From contig NW_026089623.1 in NCBI RefSeq assembly GCF_024586455.1, positions 13,042,784 to 13,106,783 on the forward strand: a DNA stretch of 64,000 nucleotides. Reading direction: 5' to 3'. The position numbers and the translations under genes were made by a program. The DNA comes from Bactrocera neohumeralis. Lineage: Eukaryota > Arthropoda > Insecta > Diptera > Tephritidae. Numbering within the stretch: the first letter of the stretch is position 1; each line of letters begins with the position of its first letter. The notes beneath the pieces were generated by a model. It had not been told where the DNA came from. It saw nothing but the letters and a program-made list of their open reading frames with translations, and searched no databases. Shown one piece after another: positions 20,525 through 30,256 of the stretch.

Positions 20525-21420
20525 TCTTTTCCAGAATAGAATCACTCCTTCAGCTAAAATACAAGTTAAAGATAATTAAAGAAGAAGTTTTAAATATTGC
20601 ATAGGCAATATATTGAACAAAAGCCAGCATAATAAATTCGTTTATCTTATCAAATGAAGAAATCAATATTGCAAAAAAAGTAATAGACAATGACGATATC
20701 GCATATGTAAATCTAGATGAAGCAATCGAATTTTGTGAAATAAAAATTGCAATTAATGTCAAAATTATAAAAACCAAATTTGTAAAACTTTGGATAACTC
20801 TAATGTAAAAAATAATGGGAGAATTAATAAAATCTAAATTTTAAATTGCGAAAAGTTAATCTATGGAATAAAAAAATATTGTAAAAAATATATGTAATTC
20901 CCTACAAATATCTTAAGTAATCATATAGTAGATTTAAGTAATGATTCATGTATAATTAATCTTTTAAAAAGTCGTTTGCCAAACTGCACGGATGTCAACA
21001 ACCAACATCTTCCAACTATAAAGGAAGTGGGACCTGGAATACTACTAAAACTAAACAAATACATTGGTGAAATTTCAATAAACAACGAATCTACATTTTT
21101 AAACGTGACATTCATCATTTTGTATACCAACAAACCATTGTTTTCAACGGTAAAAAATTCTATAACGAAGAAAGAACAGCAAGTAAACCATTACCATCCA
21201 TCCTACAACCGTCATCCGCACCACCCAACATAAAAGAATTCCTCTCGCCGGAAATGCTGAAACAGCTAAACTAAACTGAATAATACAAAAGAAGTAAGTC
21301 TGTTAGAAGCAGAAAATAGAGTCAAATATGGAACCAGTATCACTCTAATTTTCATTTTAATAGTGATCGCCTTAATTTTCGAAAAAAGAAGATGAACCCA
21401 AAAAACTATCACAACCGGCA
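20525..21420 (+). pseudogene. Errantivirus env-like remnant
   Basis: It follows integrase directly, as env does in errantiviruses. Readable pieces: SNEEINIAKKVIDNDD near 20650, CTDVNNQHLPTIKEVGPG from about 20982, a segment near 21225 with KEFLSPEML, and a hydrophobic TSITLIFILIVIALIF run near 21335-21380 that would be the C-terminal membrane anchor, followed by basic residues. Several frameshifts and stops. Membrane glycoprotein function is known for the family; nothing functional here. Confidence 0.55.
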
Positions 21421-21499
21421 ATAGAAGGACTCAAACAAATTTACAATACACCCAAACTAACTCAATAACTAAATATAACAGAGGCATGGTATGAGAGAG

Positions 21500-21928
21500 A
21501 CTTATTGGAGTTGGTTGGTAGCACCGTCCACTTTTGATGAAATCCCATATCTCGGGACCCGACCAACCGATTTCGACAAAATTTAAATCGTAGCATTTAT
21601 CTTACATTCTTAAATCACATTGGGAAAAAATCGGCAAAATCGGACTACAACCACGTCCACTTCCCAAATTGCACAATTTTAAAATACACTTGATTCGTTT
21701 AGTTTTCAGTACAAAAATCAAGAAGCAATTATTATAACGAGATGCAACCTTGCAAGAATTATGACCAAAAATTGTTTGAATCCAATAAAAACTCCAAAAA
21801 TCCAATATGCACATATAAAAATTGCTTGGGTTCTGGTCCTCCGATTGACATTTTACACCTTAACGTATTTCCCTGGCTTTGATGCCTGCAAGTATAAAAT
21901 GTCCTTTGTACCCTTCTTATCTTGTATT
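21500..21928 (+). mobile_element. HINE-B repeat, 3' half fragment
   Basis: It matches the second half of the HINE-B copy at 55645-57002 by eye (ACCCGACCAACCG, GTTTAGTTTTCAGTAC, GCCTGCAAGTATAAAATG) and ends in a decayed version of the HINE 3' end (CCCTTCTTATCTTGT). The first half and the (GTCY)n core are missing. Confidence 0.65.
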
Positions 21929-21954
21929 ATTTTTAATGCTCTTTCCGTATGGCC

Positions 21955-22117
21955 TTAAACATGAGAAATCGTAGATCAATCGGTTACGCTTTCCAAATTT
22001 TTCCCCAGTAAGAAGATGCCTTTTCTAAATGTTTCAACAACAGCCAGAACTTCAAGCTCATAACTGTGATAAGATCTAGTGTGATGGCGACTATAATAGC
22101 ACATCGGGCGCCATACA
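21955..22117 (-). pseudogene. Old gypsy RNase H fragment
   Basis: Minus translation gives HTRSYHSYELEVLAVVETF and LLGKNLESVTD, the RNase H motifs with the catalytic Glu (YELE) and a Thr-Asp pair, separated from the 26705-26762 piece by the young gypsy. About 30 residues expected between the two pieces are missing and there is a frameshift. Confidence 0.7.
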
Positions 22118-22380
22118 TGTAATGTTGGCAACACCCTGCGTGAGGCTGGCAGCAACCAACTTCACATCTCAAGAAGTAGCGACAGTTGGCGAATACAGTT
22201 GCCGAACACAGTTGGCAAAATACAGTTGGTGAACACAGTTGGTTAAGACAGTTAGCGAAGAAGTTGGCAAACGCAGCTGATCAATATTTTTCTATTCTTT
22301 AATTCATTCATTCATTTTCAATTAATTGTAACTTAATTATAAACAACATTTGTTAATAAACGTTATAATCACTTTTTACA
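22118..22380 (+). repeat. 5' LTR of the young gypsy element
   Basis: 263 bases, starting TGTAATGTTGGC and ending ATCACTTTTTACA. It contains five CAGTTG motifs at 22183, 22196, 22209, 22223 and 22236, a 13-14 base period. TTAATAAA near 22353 could serve as a polyadenylation signal variant. The 3' LTR is nearly identical. Confidence 0.92.
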
Positions 22381-22398
22381 AGGGGGCTCAACCTAAAA
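22381..22398 (+). promoter_or_regulatory. Putative primer binding site of the young gypsy
   Basis: AGGGGGCTCAACC follows the 5' LTR directly, where reverse transcription is primed by a host tRNA. GGGGGCTC resembles a proline-tRNA type site, but I could not check a fly tRNA set. Confidence 0.4.
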
Positions 22399-22456
22399 AC
22401 CGCTCAAACGTTCAGTCGTTCAAGCTCAACCTATTAACGGATAAGTTGTAAGAACG

Positions 22457-25400
22457 ATGCCTGTATGCAGATCGAGCAAAAAGAAGAAGGAAGTAGCAGG
22501 AAAAAATCTATTTGAAGCTGAAAAAGTTGATCCAGAGTTGGTAAAAGAGAACACATTTTCATTAAAGTTGATCGAAATGGAGAAAACAGAGGAAAAAGTC
22601 GAAAATCAGAACTCGAACGTGTGTGATAGTGGAATAAATTCAAGCGATCTGGTAGAGCTATTAAAAATGCTGAACTCAGGCAAAAACGTGTCAGTCGACC
22701 AATTCGAAAAAATTGTTCCAGAATACGATGGCGTGACAATTCCTATTGGAAAGTGGTTGGAAAACTTCAACGAGAATGCTGACGCATATGAGCTTACCGA
22801 AAAGCAGAAATATGTAAATGCGAGGAATAAAATGAGAGGAACGGCAAAACTGTTCCTAGAAACAGTGAGTGTTTCGAACTTCGATTCTTTGTGCGAAGCG
22901 CTCAAAGAGGAATTCGACATAAAGTTCAACAGTGCTGACATACATCAGAAGTTAATGCAAAGGCAAAAGATAAACGACGAGAACTTTTACGAATATATTC
23001 TGCAAATGAGGAAGCTGGCAGCACTGGGGTCGATAGAAGACGAAGTAGTTATTCGATACATTGTGGACGGAATTAAGGTGCGTGAAGATCTGAAATATCC
23101 ATTGTATAGTTCTAAGACATTTAAAGAACTAAAAGAGCGTTTCGGGATTATACAGCAAATGAGTTACAAGAGCAGCAGCAGCGCAGTTCAAAAGCGAAAC
23201 TACACGAAGCTTGCGCAAAATGTTAAAGACGATGAGGGCGAAAATCGCGCAGTAAGTAGACATTGTTTCAATTGTGGGTCATCTACACACATACGTGCAG
23301 AATGTAAGGCAGAAACAAAATGCTTTAAATGCAACGGCAATGGTCATATCGCAAAAAATTGTGAATATCAGAAGAGAACGGTGAACATGCTAACAAGTGA
23401 TAAACGAAGTAAGCAAATGCGAATTAGCAACAAGTACATATCATGTTTGATAGACACAGGTGCAGATGTGTCACTTATGCAGCAATGTGTTTATGAAAAA
23501 AATTTTGGCAATCACAGCCTACAAAAAAGTTTTGCGAAATTGTATGGTTTGGGAAATGTTGCGATTGCGGCGAAAGGTGCGTTATCGTTAAAAGTTGAAG
23601 TTGATAATATAAAAACTGAGCATTCATTTCTTGTCGTAGCCGATCATAAAATAAACAACGAAGTTATTGTCGGATATGATTTCATTCAGCGTTTCCAATT
23701 AGAGTTTAATGTTAAGGGATATTTTTTCTCCGATAAGACAAATGTACAAGAAGAGGTCGAATTAAAATGCGTATACAATATTATAGTAAAAGTGCCAGAA
23801 ATTGATGTTCCGCCTCAATATAGAAATGATGTTAATAAATTAATTAATGAATACAATCCTGTAGTTAGTCCGATTGAACATCCTATTCAGCTGAAAATAA
23901 TACCAAAAGACGATTTTATTAATTTCAATGAAAGTCCGACCCGATTATGTGCAGCAGAGCGTGACGTTGTCAAGAGTCAAGTGGACGAGTGGTTAAAACT
24001 TGGAATAGTTCATGAATCCAACGCAAACATAGCCAGTAAAGTTGTTCTTGCAAGGAAAAAAGATGGAAGTTATCGTGTTTGCATAGACTATCGTAAACTA
24101 AATGCTGCTGTGTTAAAAGATCGTTTCCCTGTTCCAATCATCGATGAAGTGTTAGAGAAGATGCAATCAGCGAAATTCTTTACGGTTATGGACCTCAAAA
24201 ACGGGTTCTTTCACGTGCCGATTGAAGAAAGTAGTCAGAAATATACAGCATTTTTAACTAGAGAAGGTTTATTTGAATTTGCTAAGGCACCGTTTGGATT
24301 TTGTAACTCGCCAGCAGTGTTCATGCGGTACGTAAACTATATTTTTCGGCAGATGATAAACGACGGTATCATGGAGTTATATGTAGACGATATTGTTGTT
24401 TTCGGACAGACAGCGGACGAATGTTTGAAGAATGTAAAAATGGTTCTGCAGAAGGCGCAAAGTTTCGGTTTAGAAATAAAATGGTCCAAATGCATGTTTC
24501 CAAAAGATAAAATTAGTTTTTTGGGTCATGAAATTCATAATGGTAGTGTATGGCCTGGAAGAGATAAAATTAAAGCTGTTAAAAATTTTATTGTGCCTAA
24601 AAATATCAGAGGCGTTCAAGCTTTCTTAGGTTTGACGGGATATTTTAGGAAGTTTGTTCAAAATTATGCCATCATAGCTAGGCCATTAACACAGTTACTG
24701 AAGAAAGAAGCAGAATTTCAGATTGGTCCATCGCAGCAAAAAGCAATACTTGATTTGAAGTCAGCTCTTACGCAAGAGCCTGTTTTGAAAATTTTTAAGC
24801 AGAATGCTAAAACTCAACTTCACGTAGATGCATCGAAGTATGGGTTTGGTGCGACATTAGTACAAGAGCACGAAGGAAAGTGGCATCCCGTATTTTATTG
24901 GAGTCGAAAGACCTCACCTCAAGAAGAAAGGTTACATAGTTACTTTCTCGAAGTGAAAGCTGCGTACTTGGCAACGAAGAGGTTGCGTCACTATTTAATG
25001 GGAATTCAATTTGACATAGTAACCGATTGTTCGGCATTTAAGCAGACTGCCACGGAAAAAGATGTACCCCGAGAAGTGGTTCAGTGGCTTATGTATCTAC
25101 AAGATTTCCACTTTAATATTGAACATCGATCAGGAGAGAGAATGAAGCATGTTGGCAGCTTAAGTCGTTATCCGGTTATGGTTGTTATATCGCAGATACA
25201 AGTACAAATTCAGAAGGCGCAACAAAATGATGAGCATCTAAAAGCGATAACTGCAATTCTCGACGATAAACCATACGCAGATTACGTAATGAAAAACGGA
25301 GTGTTATATAAACAAGGGAAGGGTCAAGAGCTATTGATAGTACCGAGAAATATGGAGAAAGAAATTATACGAAACGTACACAATTTTGGTCATATGAACT

Positions 25401-25825
25401 CGCAGAAGACGATGCACGCGATCCAACAAGATTTTTTCATAGCACATTTAGAAAAGAAGGTGAAGCAGCACATATCAAACTGCGTTGAGTGCATAGTACA
25501 CAATCGCAAAGCAGGAAGGCAGGAAGAATTTTTACATTGCATAAATAAGGGTGACTACCCACTGGCAACTATCCATGTCGATCATTTGGGTATCTGGGAT
25601 TCTACGTCGAAGAACTATAAGTATATTTTCGCAATAGTTGATGGTTTTTCTAAATTCGTTTGGCTATTTCCGACCAAAACAACAGACACTCAAGAGGTAA
25701 TAAAGCATTTGAGTACATGGTCACCATTTTTGGAAACCCGCAACGTATTATCAGCGATAAAGGCGCAGCATTTTTGTCGAATTTATTTAAAGAATTTTGT
25801 AACGAAAATAAAATTGGGCATATAA
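22457..25825 (+). CDS. Gag-Pol of the young gypsy (to the frameshift)
   Basis: First ATG after the LTR, 77 bases into the leader. Approximate residues: capsid-like 1-260; two CCHC knuckles from Cys270 (CFNCGSSTHIRAEC) and about 289; protease with LIDTGAD (Asp333); RT with YRVCIDYRKLN and catalytic YVDD at 642-645; RNase H with HVDASKYGFGA, then FLEVKAA and VTDCSAF; integrase zinc finger HNFGH ... CVECIVH, then the first core Asp1042 (IHVDHLG). Gag and Pol are fused in one frame. From about residue 1088 the frame is wrong because of a one-base indel near 25715; true integrase continues in another frame. Confidence 0.9.
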   Translation: MPVCRSSKKKKEVAGKNLFEAEKVDPELVKENTFSLKLIEMEKTEEKVENQNSNVCDSGINSSDLVELLKMLNSGKNVSVDQFEKIVPEYDGVTIPIGKWLENFNENADAYELTEKQKYVNARNKMRGTAKLFLETVSVSNFDSLCEALKEEFDIKFNSADIHQKLMQRQKINDENFYEYILQMRKLAALGSIEDEVVIRYIVDGIKVREDLKYPLYSSKTFKELKERFGIIQQMSYKSSSSAVQKRNYTKLAQNVKDDEGENRAVSRHCFNCGSSTHIRAECKAETKCFKCNGNGHIAKNCEYQKRTVNMLTSDKRSKQMRISNKYISCLIDTGADVSLMQQCVYEKNFGNHSLQKSFAKLYGLGNVAIAAKGALSLKVEVDNIKTEHSFLVVADHKINNEVIVGYDFIQRFQLEFNVKGYFFSDKTNVQEEVELKCVYNIIVKVPEIDVPPQYRNDVNKLINEYNPVVSPIEHPIQLKIIPKDDFINFNESPTRLCAAERDVVKSQVDEWLKLGIVHESNANIASKVVLARKKDGSYRVCIDYRKLNAAVLKDRFPVPIIDEVLEKMQSAKFFTVMDLKNGFFHVPIEESSQKYTAFLTREGLFEFAKAPFGFCNSPAVFMRYVNYIFRQMINDGIMELYVDDIVVFGQTADECLKNVKMVLQKAQSFGLEIKWSKCMFPKDKISFLGHEIHNGSVWPGRDKIKAVKNFIVPKNIRGVQAFLGLTGYFRKFVQNYAIIARPLTQLLKKEAEFQIGPSQQKAILDLKSALTQEPVLKIFKQNAKTQLHVDASKYGFGATLVQEHEGKWHPVFYWSRKTSPQEERLHSYFLEVKAAYLATKRLRHYLMGIQFDIVTDCSAFKQTATEKDVPREVVQWLMYLQDFHFNIEHRSGERMKHVGSLSRYPVMVVISQIQVQIQKAQQNDEHLKAITAILDDKPYADYVMKNGVLYKQGKGQELLIVPRNMEKEIIRNVHNFGHMNSQKTMHAIQQDFFIAHLEKKVKQHISNCVECIVHNRKAGRQEEFLHCINKGDYPLATIHVDHLGIWDSTSKNYKYIFAIVDGFSKFVWLFPTKTTDTQEVIKHLSTWSPFLETRNVLSAIKAQHFCRIYLKNFVTKIKLGI

Positions 25826-26376
25826 AAATAACAACAGGTGTTCCTAGAGGCAATGGGCAAATCGAAAGAGTCAATAGAGTAATTCTTTCTATGTTGTCTA
25901 AGTTGTCGGCTAATGATCCAGCTAAGTGGTACCAGTATGCAGCTATGGTACAAAAAGCTATAAACGCGCACGTTCACTCCTCAACAAAATTTACACCCTA
26001 CGAAATTATGTTTGGAGTAAAGATGAAAAGCGAAATGTCTAGTGACATTATAAAACTACTCCAAGAAGAATTGTTGGAGGTATTCCAAGAAGATCGTCGT
26101 ACAATGAGAGAAGAATGCAGAGCAAATATTCAGAAAGCTCAAGAAGCGTATAAAAGAAATTTTGACAAAAAACGAAAACGCAGTACAGAATACCAAAAAG
26201 GCGATTTGGTCGCAATAAAAGTAACTCAGTTTTCAAATAAAAAGTTATCGAACAAATTTAATGGACCTTATAAAGTCATTGAAATCAAACGCAATGGGAG
26301 GTACTCTGTCGAAAAAGCAGCAGATTTTATGGGACCGAAGGTTACATCCTCTAGTGTTGATAATATGAAGCTCTGA
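25716..26376 (+). CDS. Integrase C-terminal part of the young gypsy (after the frameshift)
   Basis: Continues integrase: FEYMVTIFGNPQRIISDKGA carries the second catalytic Asp, and PRGNGQIERVNRVILSML the catalytic Glu, completing the D-D-E triad with the Asp upstream. C-terminal LSNKFNGPYKVIEIKRNGRY is the GPY/F module found in some gypsy integrases. Stop at 26374-26376, about 60 bases before the 3' LTR. Joining needs one base change, so the copy is a single lesion from intact by reading; a programmed shift is unlikely at this site. Confidence 0.85.
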
Positions 26377-26437
26377 ACACATTTCGAAGTTGATGAAGAT
26401 TTGTCATCTGAGACAGATGACGAGCAGGATGACCGAA

Positions 26438-26704
26438 TGTAATGTTGGCAAAACCCTGCGTGAGGCTGGCAAGCAGCAACCAACTTCACATCTCAAGAAG
26501 TAGCGACAGTTGGCGAATACAGTTGCCGAACACAGTTGGCAAAATACAGTTGGTGAACACAGTTGGTGAGGACAGTTAGCGAAGAAGTTGGCAAACGCAG
26601 CTGATCAATATTTTTCTATTCTTTAATTCATTCATTCATTTTCAATTAATTGTAACTTAATTATAAACAACATTTGTTAATAAACGTTATAATCACTTTT
26701 TACA
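26438..26704 (+). repeat. 3' LTR of the young gypsy element
   Basis: 267 bases. Relative to the 5' LTR it has a 4-base insertion near 26473 (GGCAAGCAGCAACC) and a few substitutions, e.g. GGTGAGGACAG for GGTTAAGACAG. The same CAGTTG array is present. The TACA duplication follows at 26705-26708. Confidence 0.92.
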
Positions 26705-26762
26705 TACATTCATACTTCATTTTGATCACTGGCATCGTATAAAGCAAGAGTATGTTCGTTGG
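26705..26762 (-). pseudogene. Old gypsy fragment before RNase H
   Basis: Minus text NEHTLALYDASDQNEV is the start of the RNase H region of gypsy elements. It connects on its upstream side (right) with LFETLIKAL at 31858-31890 when the TTA-flanked element is ignored, and on its left with the 22117-21955 piece. Confidence 0.65.
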
Positions 26763-26854
26763 TTATAGTGGAGCGCCGTAAGGCATAAAAATAGTAAAAT
26801 CTCGGAACCCAGGGACAGTCAATGAATCCGTATAACAAGTGTGTGACTACATTA

Positions 26855-27061
26855 TTAAAACCTCAAATACTGAAAAAGTCCATCTGCTCTTTCCGCAGAA
26901 GCAGCTTTCAGTGTTGATATTCCTCTAGTGACTTTTATAATATCTCCTCGTTCAGAGATTGATTCAAAACTACATCCGATTTTGTCACAAATGGGGCAAT
27001 TATTACTTATATTATCACTATTCGATGGTTCACCCATTTTTATACGAGGCTGTAACAACAA
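26855..27061 (-). pseudogene. Unidentified coding scrap of the TTA element
   Basis: 68 codons. From the inner ATG at 27036 it reads GEPSNSDNISNNCPICDKIG, then RGISTLKAASAERADGLFQY. A CPxC pair near the start followed by a RGIxTLKxAS-ERxDG segment resembles the N-terminus of uncharacterised multi-copy insect proteins, perhaps the same kind as the relic at 8120-8905. A possible splice donor (GAG|GTTTTAA) follows near 26860. The rest of the gene is not visible. Confidence 0.4.
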
Positions 27062-27715
27062 ATATTACTAATATTAATAACTAACCTTTATATCATAATG
27101 AATGATTTATATTATTAAATTTTACTATTACATTCTAACTTTCAAATTCGATCTATTATAAAATATACGATTGAGTATTCACTATTGTTTTGAAAAGCAT
27201 GTAATATAAATAAAAAACAAATACTTACTATCTATGCCACTATTTTAAAACTTTGTAACATTCAGTAATGTTCAGTTATTAATTTTTATCACGCTCACTG
27301 CACAATAATATATGTATTAATTGTAAATAAACAATATTTAGAATTTTTTTTTTCGGAGCGAGCAACAACAGCTACGTATATTATTAAGCCTAGCACGTTG
27401 CCACGTGTACTATTCTGTTAGGGCCCGCATTAACAATACTCAACAGCTGCTGTTGTCCCCTCTATTCCCCTCCCCGATCTTCATTTTTATACCTGCAGTC
27501 CCTTAAGAACTAAGATCAAGTTTGTAATAGCTCTTCTTTTTTTAAAATATAATATTAAACTATTATAAATCAAAGAAAACTCCAAAAAATTAATAATTAT
27601 TTATAATAATAACTACTGCGTGAAATTATGTGTTTTGAAATGAAAAGGGAGTTGAATTTATATTGTGTTAAAAATCATTTATTTGCGATTTTCCCACATT
27701 TTTTTTCAATGTAGG
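27062..27715. other. Non-coding interior of the TTA element
   Basis: AT-rich to 27350, then a moderately GC-rich block (27360-27500) with CACGTTGCCACGTG, upstream of the 27061 frame and therefore possibly its promoter. No ORF and no repeat seen. Confidence 0.35.
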
Positions 27716-29755
27716 GCAGCTTTATAAACAACATTTTTTGCTTTCAATTCCGGTGGGTAAATGTACCGAGAAGATAGTTTTCCAACTTGTGAACACGCCA
27801 AGTATAAGTGATAAACATGGCATTTCCAGATTTATGCCACACTCTTTTAGCGCCTATCCTTGTGAACAGAAATGGCAAATCGTTGGAATTCGTAGAATCA
27901 TTCGGCCCCCTTGTACTTTATAGCTGCGTTACAATCAGTCGCGTTCCATTACACAGTTTCGGCGCAAGAAGATTGCGAAACATAATAATGACAGATCTAA
28001 CTTTGAGACGCAAATTATGCGGAGTCTCTAAAGATTTTAGAAATTCCACTGGATAATTCACTGCTTCGTCTTCATTGTAAAGAGGATCAATCATTTTGTA
28101 TGAGCGCAAACTTCCCGGCATTTGACTTTGAATCTTCCAGTTTAAGTGCCAAATTGCGCGTAATCTCAAGTAATCATAGTTACGATAATTTAGCCAATGT
28201 TGGCATAAGCCTTCGTGATGAGTTTATCTTTCGTTGAAGTGAATTGACAAACGGCAGGTGGAATGGATATCAAATCACTGGAAGTATCAATCAAAATTTT
28301 CCCATTTCCAATTCTTAGCCAATGCGATGTAAAATGTCTTCGGCAATGTCATTTTTGTTCGTATGTGTCTGTTGAAATGTTTATCGCGAAAAGTGTGCGA
28401 ACTTCATTTGCATTTGAAGTAGCTATCGCATCGTCCATCGTTTGACTCCAGGGATTATCATGTTCCAGCAATTGTAATTGCTGGCATGCTTCTCAAAAAG
28501 TTGCACATACCGTACCATTCACGGTACGCAATGACTCAAATGAAGTTGAACCGCGTACATTAATAAATAGCAAACAAAGGTAGAAGCGTCTTTTCGGGTG
28601 GATTGTGTAAATTCATTATAATGCATTAGTTGAGAACACACCTGGCTGTCCATCTTCTGCTTGACCTTGCTTTCTGTGTAACCATTTCTTTGACGATGCA
28701 TTTCATGTCTAATATCATGGCATTTCCGAATAGAGCAATGTTCTCGCAAACGGATCACTGACGAAAGTTGAGCAAAAACTCGTAAATGTTAATTTTGTTG
28801 TTGGCGGTGTTTCACTGGCTGTACTGTATTCTTTGGGTTGAAATACACTCTTTGACCATTCTCCAAATGAATTGCGAGACGCACAACAGTCGGAAAACGT
28901 TCATGAATTAAAAAAGTAAATATCCTATAAAGCGCTTTATTGCAGTTCACGAACGACCTATTTTATACTTCCAGATCTCGTATCGTCCAAGGCCAATAAC
29001 CGTCATGTTGCTTCCTTTGGTGACTTAATTACAAACGTATTTTATTGATTACACCAAACTGCAATACTCAACATTGATATGAGTTTTGACTGCGAATTAT
29101 TGTCTAACCATCCATGTGATGTCAACTTCGATATTCACTCTTCTAAATTGAATGCTGAATGTTCTGCCATTGTCGTCTGGTGAGTGACGCCGATACAGTA
29201 GATATCCATCATTTCTAGTCTGTGGTTCCGAAAGAAAAGCACGTATATAGTTTTTCGTGCATTTGTTGTCAGACATACAAAGCGAAGTGGGATTGTGGTG
29301 TCCGCAAGGTCCATGAACCATATTGGTTTTCACCACTTCGTGTAATACTGTATCAGGAATTCCCACAGAAATGATTTCATCAATTTGATCTGGTGTAACC
29401 ATCATCCACCATCCAAAGAAGAATGTGTGCGTGCGGCAAACCTCTTTTTTGCCACTCAACAGAGTACATCTAGCGTCTAACAGCCCCACATATACGTTGC
29501 TTCAAGATAAAGTCCATCAAACATCGTAACTGTTGTTTGAAAAGTCGTGCTGTGACATCGTAACGATAGCTTGCTGATTGACCGCGAGCCATAATTCCGC
29601 ACGTATGCCATCACATCCTGGGAGTACTTCTTGCTTTGGGCTGCCACACGTTGATAGCAAAAAGAACGCCGACCGATACTCGTATTAGGGCGACCTCTTC
29701 GTGACTTCGTAACAAATTTCAATCTCCAATTGATCACATTGTATGAAACACACAT
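27716..29755 (-). pseudogene. Helitron Rep/helicase relic
   Basis: Order on the minus strand: QDVMAYVRNYGSR (29620), then PDQIDEIISVGIPDTVLHEV, VHGPCGHHNPTSLCMSDNKC and YLLYRRHSPDDNGRTF (29400-29150), the Helitron-like N-terminal region after the Rep catalytic HxH and Y motifs; then YNEDEAVNYPVEFLKSLE, NLRLKVRSVIIMFRN and KLCNGTRLIVT (28090-27920), the PIF1-type helicase C-terminal part; last CGINLEMPC near 27830. The Rep catalytic tyrosines and Walker motifs are not found. Multiple stops and frameshifts. Confidence 0.75.
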
Positions 29756-30254
29756 AAAGTTTTCACTGAATAATTTTCAATAATTTTTTTTTGAATAGCC
29801 GGAATAAAAAAGCAAGCGACCAAAATTGAACGATTCAAATAATTTACAAATCAAAATATTGAAAAGCAAAACAAACCTAAATTGAAAAAAATTTGTATGG
29901 AAAAAAGTTACTTTTTGGAATTTTTCCAATTTTCCGACTTTTCCTCGTTAAAATTAGAAAGGTAATTTTATTTCTAAACCTTCCCCAATTCACAATGAAC
30001 AACCTCTGAAAATTTCACCAAGATTGGTGCAGCCGTTCTCTTAGCGTTATTAACAAACAAACATTAATTCGTTTGTATGGGAAAAAGAAAAGGGTTGATT
30101 TTAGGGGTTCTACGGCAACTATTCGAAATTTTCTTGCCGTAAAAACCATCCTTGAACCTCAACGAACATTTAGAAAAAATAATTGGCCAAATTGGTCCAG
30201 GCGTTGTTGAGATATGCGCTTAGCAACGCATTTTGCGATTCATTTTTATATACA
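27716..30254 (-). mobile_element. Helitron relic
   Basis: Minus-strand Rep/helicase fragments (29755-27716) are preceded on their 5' side by a 490-base region with typical flanking text (TTGAGATATGCGCTTAGCAA, CATTTTGCGATTCATTTTTAT at 30210-30250). Helitrons transpose by rolling circle and leave no target duplication. The coding region is about half the expected length, so large internal deletions occurred. A Tc1 lies at the right edge. Confidence 0.7.
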
Positions 30255-30256
30255 TA

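Larger units (their letters stand above)
22118..26704 (+). mobile_element. Young Ty3/gypsy retrotransposon, nearly intact
   Basis: Two LTRs (22118-22380, 26438-26704) flank a single gag-pol coding region (22457-26376). Both LTRs start TGTAATG and end TTTTTACA. The target duplication is TACA (22114-22117 and 26705-26708). The LTRs differ by only a few bases and one 4-base indel, so insertion was recent. Coding order gag, protease, RT, RNase H, integrase marks Ty3/gypsy; there is no env. One frameshift lies in integrase. Confidence 0.9.

Noticed and set aside
22606..22941. Minus-strand ORFs inside the young gypsy gag-pol
   Set aside because: Opposite a long conserved coding frame; shadows.
27360..27500. 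A GC-richer block as a possible host promoter or first exon
   Set aside because: It lies inside a transposon bounded by inverted repeats and has no open frame or initiator context that I could support.
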